A stretch of DNA of 64,000 nucleotides from Gammaproteobacteria bacterium (GTDB lineage: Bacteria > Pseudomonadota > Gammaproteobacteria > HyVt-429), in contig JAADGI010000017.1 of NCBI GenBank assembly GCA_013152415.1, forward strand, positions 1 through 64,000. The letters are read 5' to 3'. Every line of letters begins with the position of its first letter. Within the stretch, counting starts at the first letter, position 1. Under the pieces are notes generated by a model, which saw only the letters and a program-made list of their open reading frames with translations, did not search any database and was not told the origin of the DNA. The position numbers and the translations under genes were made by a program. Positions 29,558 through 37,780 of the stretch are shown here, piece by piece.

Positions 29558-30936
29558 CAGTTATGCCCCTTGGCCCCACGTTTCTCAGACGCGACTTTAG
29601 CCAATGGCTCACTAATACCATTAACCACCTCTTCCATGTGGCTGCCCCGTGACCCTTTTATCAACAAGGTCATGTCAGGATGCAAAATTTCCTGCAAGCC
29701 TTTGACCAAGGCCTTGTGACTCTTATAATGCTTTGCCGCCCCGCCGAAGGATTCCTTTGCAGCACGGGCCAATGTGCCCACTGCAAATAGCCGATTGACA
29801 CCGAGTCGACGGGCGAGTTCTCCTACTCGACCGTGGATGGCCTTGGCCGATTTCCCCAATTCAAGCATGTCACCTAATACCAGAACTGTCTCACCATCAC
29901 TTTGTCGCAACACATCAAGACCCGCAGCCACGGATGCTGGATTGGCGTTATAGGTATCATCAAGAATCCGTGACCCCTGCAAACCTGATTTGACTTCAAG
30001 TCTGCCAGACACTGCATGCAGACCCTCCAAGCCGACCTTGACATCATTGAGGTCTGCCCCCGCTTGCATCGCCACCGCTGTCGCAGCTACGGCATTACTT
30101 ACATTGTGCTTACCCAAAACCGGAAGTCGCATAGCGACACCTCCCTTTGGAGTTGAAATGAAAATATCACTGCCCTGCGCACCGCAGACAAACTCGGCGC
30201 TATAGTCAGCGTCCTGGTGAAGCCCAAAACTGATTACCTTGTGTGGCGCAGCAAGTCCCCGCCAATATTCTGCATAGGCATCATCGGCATTGATAACGGC
30301 TATACCTTGTGCCATCAGCCCATCAAAGATTTCAGCCTTGGCCTGGGCAACAGCATCGATACCCCCTACACCCTCGAGGTGGGCCTCGGCAGCATTAGTA
30401 ATGACAACGATGCCGGGCCTGGCCAAACCCGAAAGATAGGCGATCTCACCTAAATGATTCATGCCCATCTCCACGACGGCATAATCATGCTCGGCACGTA
30501 ACCTCAACAATGTTAAAGGCAACCCAATGCTGTTATTCAAATTACCGATAGTGACCAAACCGTTTCCACGCTGTGCCAGTATCGCCGCGACCATTTCTTT
30601 TACACTGGTCTTACCATTACTGCCGGTAATCCCGATCACGGGAATATCGAAACCCGCACGCCAAGAGGCCGCCAGACGACCCAAACCTCGCTCGGTATCG
30701 GCAACTCGAATATTGGGTAATGGGGTGATCACCTGGCGAGAGACCATGGCCGCCGCCGCTCCACGACTTTCGGCTTGGTCGACGTACTCGTGACCATCAA
30801 AATGGGGACCACGTAAGGCCACAAAGAGCTCACCACCACCAAGTTGCCGACTATCAGTACTGACACCACTGATGGTCACGTCGTTTCCGATGACGTCTGT
30901 GTCCAGCATTTGTGCTGCCATCGAAAGCTTCATCAC
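29557..30936 (-). CDS. murF: UDP-MurNAc-tripeptide--D-Ala-D-Ala ligase
   Basis: Adds the D-Ala-D-Ala dipeptide made by Ddl. 459 residues. The N-terminal uridine-binding part contains [20 protein letters not shown]; the ATP loop is [14 protein letters not shown] (about residue 105), and [18 protein letters not shown] near 330 is the C-terminal hallmark. It overlaps murE by 4 nt (ATGA) and ends at the first base of mraY. Confidence 0.96.
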   Translation of the reverse strand: MMKLSMAAQMLDTDVIGNDVTISGVSTDSRQLGGGELFVALRGPHFDGHEYVDQAESRGAAAAMVSRQVITPLPNIRVADTERGLGRLAASWRAGFDIPVIGITGSNGKTSVKEMVAAILAQRGNGLVTIGNLNNSIGLPLTLLRLRAEHDYAVVEMGMNHLGEIAYLSGLARPGIVVITNAAEAHLEGVGGIDAVAQAKAEIFDGLMAQGIAVINADDAYAEYWRGLAAPHKVISFGLHQDADYSAEFVCGAQGSDIFISTPKGGVAMRLPVLGKHNVSNAVAATAVAMQAGADLNDVKVGLEGLHAVSGRLEVKSGLQGSRILDDTYNANPASVAAGLDVLRQSDGETVLVLGDMLELGKSAKAIHGRVGELARRLGVNRLFAVGTLARAAKESFGGAAKHYKSHKALVKGLQEILHPDMTLLIKGSRGSHMEEVVNGISEPLAKVASEKRGAKGHN

Positions 30937-32393
30937 GCCGCCACCCCCAAAAATCGACTGACGGTCTCCCGATCGCTCAGAGGCAGGCTGTCATCACCAA
31001 TTTGTTGGGTCTGCTCATGGCCCTTTCCTGCGATTAAAACCAGATCGTTTTCACCCGCCTCGTGAATACCCCAACTAATGGCATCCACCCGGTCATGAAT
31101 CACGACCGGATCGCTGTGCATACCGCTGCGGATATCCGCAACAATAGCTTGGGGAGATTCATGCCGGGGGTTATCGTCGGTGAGCACCACAACATCGGCG
31201 AGCTGCTCGGCAATCTGCCCCATCACGGAACGTTTGCCACGGTCTCGATCACCACCACAGCCAAAAACACATATCAGGCGTCCCACAGTGTGTTCGCGCA
31301 ATGCCATCAGGGTCTGGCGCAGCGCCTCGGGGGTGTGGGCATAGTCCACCACCACCAAAGGTGAGCCTTCATCGCCACTGAACCGTTCCAGGCGCCCGGC
31401 CACGGGGGTGCTTTGGGCCAATCTTTGTACGGCGGTCTCAAAATCCACACCCAACACCAACAGGCAGGCCAGCACCGCCAACAGATTACTGGCATTAAAC
31501 CGACCTATCAGGGTCGAACGCAGCACCCCTTCACCCTGGGGTGTGACCACCCGTAGGGTGACCCCATGGGCATTCAGATCCAGATCGAGGGCATGTACAT
31601 CACCCTTTTCCAGGCCATAACTGGTAAGGGCAACAGAGCTGTCCAGACCTTGTATCAAATCCTGGCCAAAGGGGTCCTCCACATTGATGACCGCATGTTT
31701 GAGGCCCGGCCAGTCAAACAGCCTTGCCTTGGCCAAGCCATAACTTTGCATATCACCATGGTAATCCAGATGATCACGGCTTAGATTAGTGAACACCGCA
31801 ACATCAAACTCAAGGCCCTCCACCCGGCCCTGTGCCATGCCATGAGAAGAGACCTCCATACACACCCACTTGGCGTGTCGTGAGATCAATGATGCCAATT
31901 CTTTGCGCAGGCTCACCGGGTCGGGGGTGGTATGGGTGCCAGGAGACAGCTGCCCCGGAAAACCATTACCCAAAGTGCCCATCACACCACATCGTGCCGC
32001 CGGTTCATCCAGGGCCTCGGCCAACAACTGCGCACATGTGGTTTTGCCATTGGTGCCGGTAATACCAATCATGGTCAACAAACGGCTGGGGTGCTCATAA
32101 AATCTCTCGGCAATATTGCCGACTTGTCCACATAGGCCAGCAACTGGAATGGCCACAACCCCCAAACCAGCAATAGCCTCGTCCTGCGCCTCGTAGGCTA
32201 CGGCAGCAGCACCTCGCCCAATGGCATCCATAATATAGTCACGACCATCTACACGCTCCCCCGGATAAGCCAGGAACAAAAATCCCTCCTGCACCTGCCG
32301 ACTATCCAGGGTGACGCCGGTAATATTCCTATCCATAGCGCTCGTTGGCACACTGGCCATACCCTCAAGCAACTGTGACAGTGCCCTAGCCAC
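30933..32393 (-). CDS. murE: UDP-MurNAc-dipeptide--meso-diaminopimelate ligase
   Basis: Adds the third amino acid of the stem peptide. The specificity motif DNPR (in VVLTDDNPRHES) points to meso-diaminopimelate rather than lysine. ATP loop GITGTNGKTTCAQLL. I favour the GTG at 32393 as start: GGAGG lies 8 nt upstream, the overlap with the ftsI stop is 8 nt, and the protein (486 residues, MARALSQLLEG) matches family length. An ATG at 32414 and a more distant one at 32495 are alternatives lying further inside ftsI. Confidence 0.93.
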   Translation of the reverse strand: MARALSQLLEGMASVPTSAMDRNITGVTLDSRQVQEGFLFLAYPGERVDGRDYIMDAIGRGAAAVAYEAQDEAIAGLGVVAIPVAGLCGQVGNIAERFYEHPSRLLTMIGITGTNGKTTCAQLLAEALDEPAARCGVMGTLGNGFPGQLSPGTHTTPDPVSLRKELASLISRHAKWVCMEVSSHGMAQGRVEGLEFDVAVFTNLSRDHLDYHGDMQSYGLAKARLFDWPGLKHAVINVEDPFGQDLIQGLDSSVALTSYGLEKGDVHALDLDLNAHGVTLRVVTPQGEGVLRSTLIGRFNASNLLAVLACLLVLGVDFETAVQRLAQSTPVAGRLERFSGDEGSPLVVVDYAHTPEALRQTLMALREHTVGRLICVFGCGGDRDRGKRSVMGQIAEQLADVVVLTDDNPRHESPQAIVADIRSGMHSDPVVIHDRVDAISWGIHEAGENDLVLIAGKGHEQTQQIGDDSLPLSDRETVSRFLGVAA

Positions 32394-34128
32394 GATCCAC
32401 ACCTCCCAAGGCATGCCGAGGTTGATCTGTGCCCACAAAAGAATTGAAAGTAACACCCGCCGCATCCGGTGCCACGTTGAGCAGACGCAGTGCATTTGTC
32501 ATCACCTGCCCAAAGACAGGGGCCGCGACCTGGCCACCGAAATATCCACCCTGGGTAGGTTCGTCAATCATGACCACCGCCACCAAACGTGGACGACTGG
32601 CCGGTGCAAATCCGGCAAAAATTGACATGTAACGATTCTTGGCATAACCGGATTTAGTAACTTTATGCACCGTACCGGTCTTTCCCGCAGTGCGGTATTG
32701 TGGGATCTGTGCGGCAATACCGGTGCCCTGTTCCCCCACTGCCAACTCCAACATCCGATTGACTTCTCTGGAGGTCACAACCGACATCACCCGGTGTCCC
32801 TCAACGGGGCCCTGATTGGGTTTAAGACTGACCGGTAACACCACACCGCCGTTGGCAAGACTGGTATAGGCCTGTGCGAGTTGCAGAGCAGTCATGGAAA
32901 GACCGTAACCGTAGGCAATCGTCGCCTGCTTAACCGGGCGCCAGGATTGGTAGGGCGCCAGGTTTCCGCTGGCCTCGCCCGGAAGGCCGATACCGGTAAC
33001 ACGACCACTGCCCAGCCCACGTAACATGGACCACAAACTCTTGGGGGTGAGTTGTAACGCAATCTTGCTGGCCCCCACATTGCTCGACTTAACGACAACA
33101 TGGGATACCGTCAACAAACCATAGTTACGTGCATCATGAATCTTGTGGCGACCCACCTGCAGCCACCCGGGGGAGGTATCGATTCGACTATCGGGCCCAA
33201 ACTTTCGACTCTCAATGGCAGTAGCAATAGTAAAGGGTTTAATGGTTGAACCAGGCTCGAAGACATCGGTCACCGCACGATTTCGAAAATGATCACTCTT
33301 GAGCTTCGAACGATTATTAGGGTTGAAATCAGGCGCATTCACCATGGCCAAAAGCTCACCGGTCCTGGAATCCAGGATAACCAAGGACCCGGCCCGGGCA
33401 CCATGGGCCGCTACTGCGGTCGACAATGCACGGGAAGCCAGGTACTGCAATCGGGTATCAAGGCTCAGCACCAGGGTCTGCCCATCAAGGGCAGGCTGAA
33501 TACTCTTCACATTTTCAATGACATTGCGGCGGCCATCTTTGATCACCAATTTCTCACCATTTTGGCCGCTTAGGTATTCGTCAAAGGCATACTCCAAACC
33601 TTCCTGACCGTGATCATCGACATCGGTAAAGCCCACCACGTGGCCTGTCATGGCCCCTGCTGGGTAATAGCGCTTGTACTCTCTGCGTAGCGCCACACCC
33701 GGCACATTGAGCGCCAAGACCCGTTGCGCCAAGGCCGGAGGGACCTGCCTTTTTAAATACATAAATTCACGATCGGCATGACGGCGATATAAAGACCCCA
33801 AGGAACCAGGATTAAGGCCCAGAAGTCGCGCCAGGGCAGGCCATTGATTACGACCACCCTTAAATTCAGACGGTACCGCCCATACCGAATCCACCGGGGT
33901 GCTAATCGCCAAAGGATCACCGTTTCGATCCAGGATCATGCCGCGCAGGGCGGTCACCTTAACCACCCTAAGGTGCCGGGCATCGGCCTGCCTTTGCAAA
34001 TAATCTGAGCGCACAACCTGCAAGTAGTAGGCGCGTAAGGCGATAGCAAAAAAACAGCCCAACAGAAACAGCACCATGATCCAAAACCGGCCTGGGTAAT
34101 AAACCTGATTCTTCCTGGCACTGTTCAT
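32386..34128 (-). CDS. ftsI: Peptidoglycan D,D-transpeptidase FtsI (PBP3)
   Basis: The septal class B penicillin-binding protein. 580 residues. A cytoplasmic tail and one membrane segment (about 15-37) precede the dimerisation domain and the transpeptidase domain. Active-site motifs: STIKPF (SxxK, about residue 300), SSNVG (SxN, about 355) and KTGT (about 490). It overlaps ftsL by 4 nt and murE by 8 nt. Confidence 0.97.
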   Translation of the reverse strand: MNSARKNQVYYPGRFWIMVLFLLGCFFAIALRAYYLQVVRSDYLQRQADARHLRVVKVTALRGMILDRNGDPLAISTPVDSVWAVPSEFKGGRNQWPALARLLGLNPGSLGSLYRRHADREFMYLKRQVPPALAQRVLALNVPGVALRREYKRYYPAGAMTGHVVGFTDVDDHGQEGLEYAFDEYLSGQNGEKLVIKDGRRNVIENVKSIQPALDGQTLVLSLDTRLQYLASRALSTAVAAHGARAGSLVILDSRTGELLAMVNAPDFNPNNRSKLKSDHFRNRAVTDVFEPGSTIKPFTIATAIESRKFGPDSRIDTSPGWLQVGRHKIHDARNYGLLTVSHVVVKSSNVGASKIALQLTPKSLWSMLRGLGSGRVTGIGLPGEASGNLAPYQSWRPVKQATIAYGYGLSMTALQLAQAYTSLANGGVVLPVSLKPNQGPVEGHRVMSVVTSREVNRMLELAVGEQGTGIAAQIPQYRTAGKTGTVHKVTKSGYAKNRYMSIFAGFAPASRPRLVAVVMIDEPTQGGYFGGQVAAPVFGQVMTNALRLLNVAPDAAGVTFNSFVGTDQPRHALGGVDRG

Positions 34129-34400
34129 TGCGTAGCTTCCGGTATGTTAACCACTACAATCTGGGTAGGCCCGGGCACCATCATGCCCAGGCTGCGCTTT
34201 GCTGCCGCTTCGATCTTTGCCGGTTGACCCGAGGTGGCCTCCTGGATCATCAACTTGCCCCACTGGACGCTGAGCCGGTCCCGTTCGACCTGTAAACTTT
34301 GCAATGCCAAAAACAGCACGCGATGTTTATGCCGTAGAAAAACCACAGCAATACTCGAAACCAGAATAAGAATGGTTAAGACAACTAAGGCCTTACGCAC
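34125..34400 (-). CDS. ftsL: Cell division protein FtsL
   Basis: A small bitopic divisome protein that forms a coiled coil with FtsB and bridges to FtsQ. 91 residues: a short N-terminus, a membrane segment (about 5-22, LVVLTILILVSSIAVVFL), then a leucine-rich coiled coil (LFLALQSLQVERDRLSVQW). It overlaps rsmH by 8 nt and ftsI by 4 nt, as usual for this position. Confidence 0.92.
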   Translation of the reverse strand: MRKALVVLTILILVSSIAVVFLRHKHRVLFLALQSLQVERDRLSVQWGKLMIQEATSGQPAKIEAAAKRSLGMMVPGPTQIVVVNIPEATQ

Positions 34401-35337
34401 AGATCACCTCGGTGCGCTGGGCAACGCGCATCACCGCGCTACGGGCGCGTGGGTTGGCAGCCACTTCTGCCTTGGAAGGGCGCTGTGCCCGACCCAACAA
34501 TTTGAGTTGGGGCCGTAGTGCATCATGGGTAATGGGCAAGTCCAGGGGATACTCATCACCCTTGGCGGCCTTACGAAAAAAGCGTTTAACGATCCTGTCT
34601 TCCAGGGAATGAAAACTGATGACCACCAGACGGCCTCCTGGTGCCAAACCTTGCACCGCTTGTGGCAAGCTGTCCTCAATCTCTCGCAATTCCCGATTGA
34701 TATGGATGCGAATGGCCTGAAAGGTGCGGGTAGCGGGATGCTTGTGCCTTTCATATCCCGGCAGGGCCTTCAGTAAGATTGCAGTCAACTGGGCAGTGGT
34801 CTCAATGGGGGATTCACCGCGGGCCGCAATGAGGGTGCGAGCAATATGCCGGGCGTGGCGTTCCTCACCATAACGTCGTATGACATCACCCAGTTCCTTT
34901 TCCTCTACTGTATTAAGCCAATCCCGGGCCGATATGCCGGACTCAGGGTCCATACGCATATCCAAAGGGCCCTCGTGGCTGAAGGCAAAACCACGCGCCG
35001 GGTCTTCGAGTTGGGGAGATGAGACCCCCAGATCAAAGACGATGCCTTGTAATCTGCCCTCCAATCCCGCTTGTTTGATCTGCTGCCCCAACATTGAAAA
35101 AGGACCCTTAATTATGGTTACTCGTGAGTCGCCTCCATATTTACTGCGTGCCGCAGCCACCGCCTGTGGATCCCGATCCACAACAACAAGGCCACCTTTT
35201 GCCCCGAGTCGTGCCAAAATACCTCGACTGTGGCCACCGCGCCCAAAGGTGGCATCCCAATACATGCCTTGCTCTGAGATGGCCAAGGCCTCCACCACCT
35301 CTGCCGCCATCACCGGCTCGTGCTTTTCTATATCCAT
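34393..35337 (-). CDS. rsmH: 16S rRNA (cytosine-1402-N4)-methyltransferase
   Basis: Methylates C1402 in the decoding centre of 16S rRNA (formerly MraW). 314 residues. MAAEVVEAL and the SAM-binding YWDATFGRGGHSRGIL near the N-terminus, FDLGVSSPQLEDPARGFAFS, and the C-terminal VVISFHSLEDRIVKRFF are all family signatures. It is the second gene of the cluster, 24 nt after mraZ. RsmI, the partner enzyme for 2'-O-methylation of the same nucleotide, is encoded nearby at 36865-37734. Confidence 0.97.
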   Translation of the reverse strand: MDIEKHEPVMAAEVVEALAISEQGMYWDATFGRGGHSRGILARLGAKGGLVVVDRDPQAVAAARSKYGGDSRVTIIKGPFSMLGQQIKQAGLEGRLQGIVFDLGVSSPQLEDPARGFAFSHEGPLDMRMDPESGISARDWLNTVEEKELGDVIRRYGEERHARHIARTLIAARGESPIETTAQLTAILLKALPGYERHKHPATRTFQAIRIHINRELREIEDSLPQAVQGLAPGGRLVVISFHSLEDRIVKRFFRKAAKGDEYPLDLPITHDALRPQLKLLGRAQRPSKAEVAANPRARSAVMRVAQRTEVICA

Positions 35338-35361
35338 AGCCCCATCTTGATATGCTAAGCA

Positions 35362-35826
35362 TTACAGGGACAAGGTCTCCAGCTCCACCGGCAACACGCT
35401 GTCCCCAGACCCATCAAATTCCTCAGACAACCATTCTTCACAGCGCTGGTTCCACAAATTCTCATCCCAAATCTCAAACTTATTGCCTTGACCGATCAAC
35501 ACCGCATGCTTTTCCAGCTTGGCAAAATCACGCAACGGTGCGGACAATAAAATACGGCCGTTTCCATCCAGATCTGTGTCTGTGGCATGGCCCATGAGGA
35601 TACGTTTCAGTCGCTGGCTGGCCTTGTCCATACTGGGCAGGGCAACAAGCTTGCGTTCAATCTCTTCCCACTCCGGCAGGGGATACAGCCATAAGCAGCG
35701 ATCATTCTGAGCCACCGTCGCCACCAAATGACCCCCACCGCAACTGCCCAAGGCATCACGGTACTTGGTCGGGATCGCCAGGCGCCCCTTATCGTCCAGG
35801 CTCAGCGCACTCACGCCCCGAAACAT
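35362..35826 (-). CDS. mraZ: Transcriptional regulator MraZ
   Basis: The first gene of the dcw operon. 154 residues with two AbrB-like swapped-hairpin halves (FRGVSALSLDDKGRLAIPTK at the start, and DLDGNGRILLSAPLRDFAKL near 90), each carrying the DxxGR signature. MraZ binds tandem TGGG repeats ahead of its own gene and represses the cluster. Three such repeats at 10-bp spacing lie at 35850-35876, right upstream, so autoregulation is well supported here. Confidence 0.96.
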   Translation of the reverse strand: MFRGVSALSLDDKGRLAIPTKYRDALGSCGGGHLVATVAQNDRCLWLYPLPEWEEIERKLVALPSMDKASQRLKRILMGHATDTDLDGNGRILLSAPLRDFAKLEKHAVLIGQGNKFEIWDENLWNQRCEEWLSEEFDGSGDSVLPVELETLSL

Positions 35827-35848
35827 GCTTCCACCTTGTTACTAAATT

Positions 35849-35876
35849 GCCCCATCATTCCCCACTTTTTCCCACT
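35849..35876 (-). promoter_or_regulatory. MraZ operator: three TGGG repeats at 10-bp intervals
   Basis: On the minus strand the stretch reads GTGGGAAAAA, GTGGGGAATG, ATGGGGCAA, so TGGG occurs three times exactly 10 bp apart (CCCA at plus-strand 35851, 35861 and 35871). This matches the known MraZ-binding pattern of short direct repeats separated by about 5 bp. It sits between the -10 box of the putative promoter and the mraZ start codon, where bound MraZ would block initiation. Confidence 0.85.
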
Positions 35877-35883
35877 CGGCCAC

Positions 35884-35913
35884 ACTATAAAGATTGCCGC
35901 AAGGCGGTGTCAA
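35884..35913 (-). promoter_or_regulatory. Sigma-70 type promoter of the dcw cluster
   Basis: On the minus strand a perfect -35 TTGACA (plus-strand 35908-35913) is followed after 18 nt by TATAGT (plus-strand 35884-35889), five of six bases of the -10 consensus. The MraZ operator begins 7 nt downstream. Its place matches the mra promoter known to drive much of the dcw cluster in E. coli. Confidence 0.8.
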
Positions 35914-36226
35914 GGAAAAAACAAGGGCAAACAAGGGCTTAGTGCACCTCCCGTCCCCTGGAAACCTGCCCCCGGTCAGTAGAATCTGGCGAAATAATGA
36001 CGCAGTTGGGCCGGCGACAGTATCTGTGGATACCCATCACGGAATTAAGTGCATTAAAAACAGTAAGTTACGGAATAATAGTGGGGTAAAATCCAAACCG
36101 ATAACAGCAGGGATGCCGCTGCCGGGGATACAGAGACACATTGGAGTGGCCACCGAAGTTACACAGCGAACAGGGTAGGCAAGCCCACCCTGGTGTATGG
36201 CGCACAGAATGCCCAGGAACGACCGT
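35914..36226. other. Intergenic region between dcw promoter and rnpB
   Basis: About 310 bases without a supported gene. The short reading frames here have no ribosome-binding site or recognisable product. Next to rnpB there are two overlapping GC-rich hairpins, listed separately. Confidence 0.5.
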
Positions 36227-36253
36227 CCCGGCATTTGCCGGGCTAAAGCCCGG
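36227..36253 (-). terminator. Overlapping GC-rich hairpins downstream of rnpB
   Basis: CCCGGCATTTGCCGGG (36227-36242) and CCGGGCTAAAGCCCGG (36238-36253) share the middle GC arm and could form alternative hairpins. They lie about 22 nt past the 3' end of rnpB and could act as its terminator or processing signal, although no long T-run follows on the minus strand. A small dispersed palindrome is the alternative. Confidence 0.35.
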
Positions 36254-36275
36254 TCTTACGGCCTTAAAATAATCG

Positions 36276-36633
36276 GTGAGAGTCGGCCTGTAAGCCGGGT
36301 TCTGTCGTGGACAACCATTCATCTGGGACGTCCGTCACCAGACGCCTCAAGCAACCTACCCGAACCCAGTGCGGACCACACCTAATGGGGTTCCTATTTG
36401 GTCTTGCTCCGGGTGGGGTTTACCCTGCCACCTGTGTTGCCACAGGCGCGGTGCGCTCTTACCGCACCATTTCACCCTTACCCCCAAAACAAAGGAGGCG
36501 GTATATTTTCTGTGGCACTTTCCGTCGGCTCGCGCCGCCCAGGCGTTACCTGGCACCCTGTCCTATGGAGCCCGGACTTTCCTCCCCCCAGTCTGTTTAA
36601 GGACTGAAGAGCGGCTGCCCGGCCGACTCTCAC
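36276..36633 (-). ncRNA. rnpB: RNase P RNA, bacterial type A
   Basis: The catalytic RNA that removes 5' leaders from pre-tRNA. Read on the minus strand, conserved segments appear in order: GGAGGAAAGTCCGGGCTCCA, GGGTGCCAGGTAACGCC, AAGGGTGAAATGGTGCGGTA, AGAGCGCACC, CACCCGGAGCAAGACCAAAT, and near the 3' end GGGTAGGTTGCTTGA and GAACCCGGCTTA. The 13-base ends GTGAGAGTCGGCC and GGCCGACTCTCAC pair perfectly as helix P1 and set the boundaries. About 358 nt, close to the E. coli 377 nt. Confidence 0.96.
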
Positions 36634-36638
36634 CCACC

Positions 36639-36668
36639 AAGATACAAGAGAAAAGAGACAAGTGACAA
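36639..36668 (-). promoter_or_regulatory. Possible rnpB promoter
   Basis: On the minus strand TTGTCA (plus-strand 36663-36668) and TATCTT (plus-strand 36639-36644) are separated by 18 nt and end 5 nt before the 5' end of helix P1. That distance is a little short, so transcription may begin just inside the predicted end or the -10 may be shifted. Confidence 0.4.
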
Positions 36669-36759
36669 GTGATTTATAGAAATAATACGAGGTATCTAAA
36701 ATAACGTGTCAGTCCGCCTACATATCAGGGGGTTAGAGACAGGCTCCGGTGGGCAGCAC

Positions 36760-36825
36760 CCGGCATTGTGTCTTCTTTGCGCCCTCTGCGCCTTGGCGTA
36801 CTCCGCGTCACACCACCGCCCATGT
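36760..36825. repeat. Dispersed intergenic repeat piece (ctttgcgcc type)
   Basis: Between rnpB and rsmI a stretch rich in ctttgcgcc/ctctgcgcc motifs resembles the arms of the repeat at 12693-12802 and the pieces near 43217 and 49981. It has no coding potential. It appears to be a shortened, diverged member of the same intergenic repeat family. Confidence 0.45.
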
Positions 36826-36864
36826 GAGTATATATAAGCGCCACCAAATTTCAGAAGACACCGC

Positions 36865-37734
36865 TTAATCGAGGTGACCCTCATCCTTGTCCTTTAAAGA
36901 CTGGCGATACAGGGCATTCTTGCTTGTCCCGGTAATCTTGCTTGCCAGGCTGACGGCCTGCTTATGGGGCAACTCATCCAGCAAACATCTGAGCACCCGT
37001 TCATCTTCGGCACTGATGTGCTGCCCATCGCGCTCGGAAACCCCTTCCACCAAGACGACAAATTCACCCCGTTGCTGATCCGGGTCTTGAGTCACCCAGG
37101 CAAGCAAATGACCCAGACTATCCTGGCGCACAGTCTCATAGCGTTTGGTCAATTCCCGGGCCACGGTGGCCCGTCGATCTGCACCCCATGTCGCCACCAT
37201 GTCCCTAAGGCTGTCAACGATGCGATGAGATGATTCATAGAAGACCAGGGTACGGGTTTCATCCCCCAGGGCCTGAAGACGGCTGCAACGTGCTGCGGTC
37301 TTTGCGGGCAGAAACCCCTCAAATACAAATCGGGCTGTGGCCAGACCCGATATCGACAGGGCAGCCACGGCGGCATTAGGGCCGGGAACCGCCAACACCG
37401 GAATTTTGCCCTCATGTGCCGCTGTCACCAGAGGATAACCTGGATCACTGATCAGTGGGGTGCCAGCATCACAAATCAGCGCCAGATTCTCGCCTCGCTG
37501 CAGGCGCTGCAATAGCCCCGGTAGCTTCTGGCGCTCATTGTGTTCATGCAACGACTCTATGGGTGTGCTGACCCCAAAATGCCGTAATAATTTTGCGCTA
37601 TGGCGGGTATCCTCGGCCAATACAAGGTCAACCGTACTGAGCACCTGCTGGGCCCGGGGACTAAAATCTTCCAGATTGCCAATGGGTGTAGCGACAATAA
37701 ACAAGCTTCCGCTTTTGCCTGAGGTACCAACCAC
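36865..37734 (-). CDS. rsmI: 16S rRNA (cytidine-1402-2'-O)-methyltransferase
   Basis: A tetrapyrrole-methylase-fold enzyme that 2'-O-methylates C1402 of 16S rRNA, the same base RsmH modifies. 289 residues. The motifs LFIVATPIGNLEDFSPRA at the N-terminus, DLVLAEDTRHSAKLL, ALICDAGTPLISDPGYPL and the SAM-site PVLAVPGPNAAVAALSISG are diagnostic. It is divergent from lpoA with a 46-base gap, a conserved pairing in gammaproteobacteria (rsmI/lpoA in E. coli). Confidence 0.97.
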   Translation of the reverse strand: MVGTSGKSGSLFIVATPIGNLEDFSPRAQQVLSTVDLVLAEDTRHSAKLLRHFGVSTPIESLHEHNERQKLPGLLQRLQRGENLALICDAGTPLISDPGYPLVTAAHEGKIPVLAVPGPNAAVAALSISGLATARFVFEGFLPAKTAARCSRLQALGDETRTLVFYESSHRIVDSLRDMVATWGADRRATVARELTKRYETVRQDSLGHLLAWVTQDPDQQRGEFVVLVEGVSERDGQHISAEDERVLRCLLDELPHKQAVSLASKITGTSKNALYRQSLKDKDEGHLD

Positions 37735-37780
37735 TCGCTATACTCCCAGCCCATCGCCCATACAATAAAATGATTGCTCA

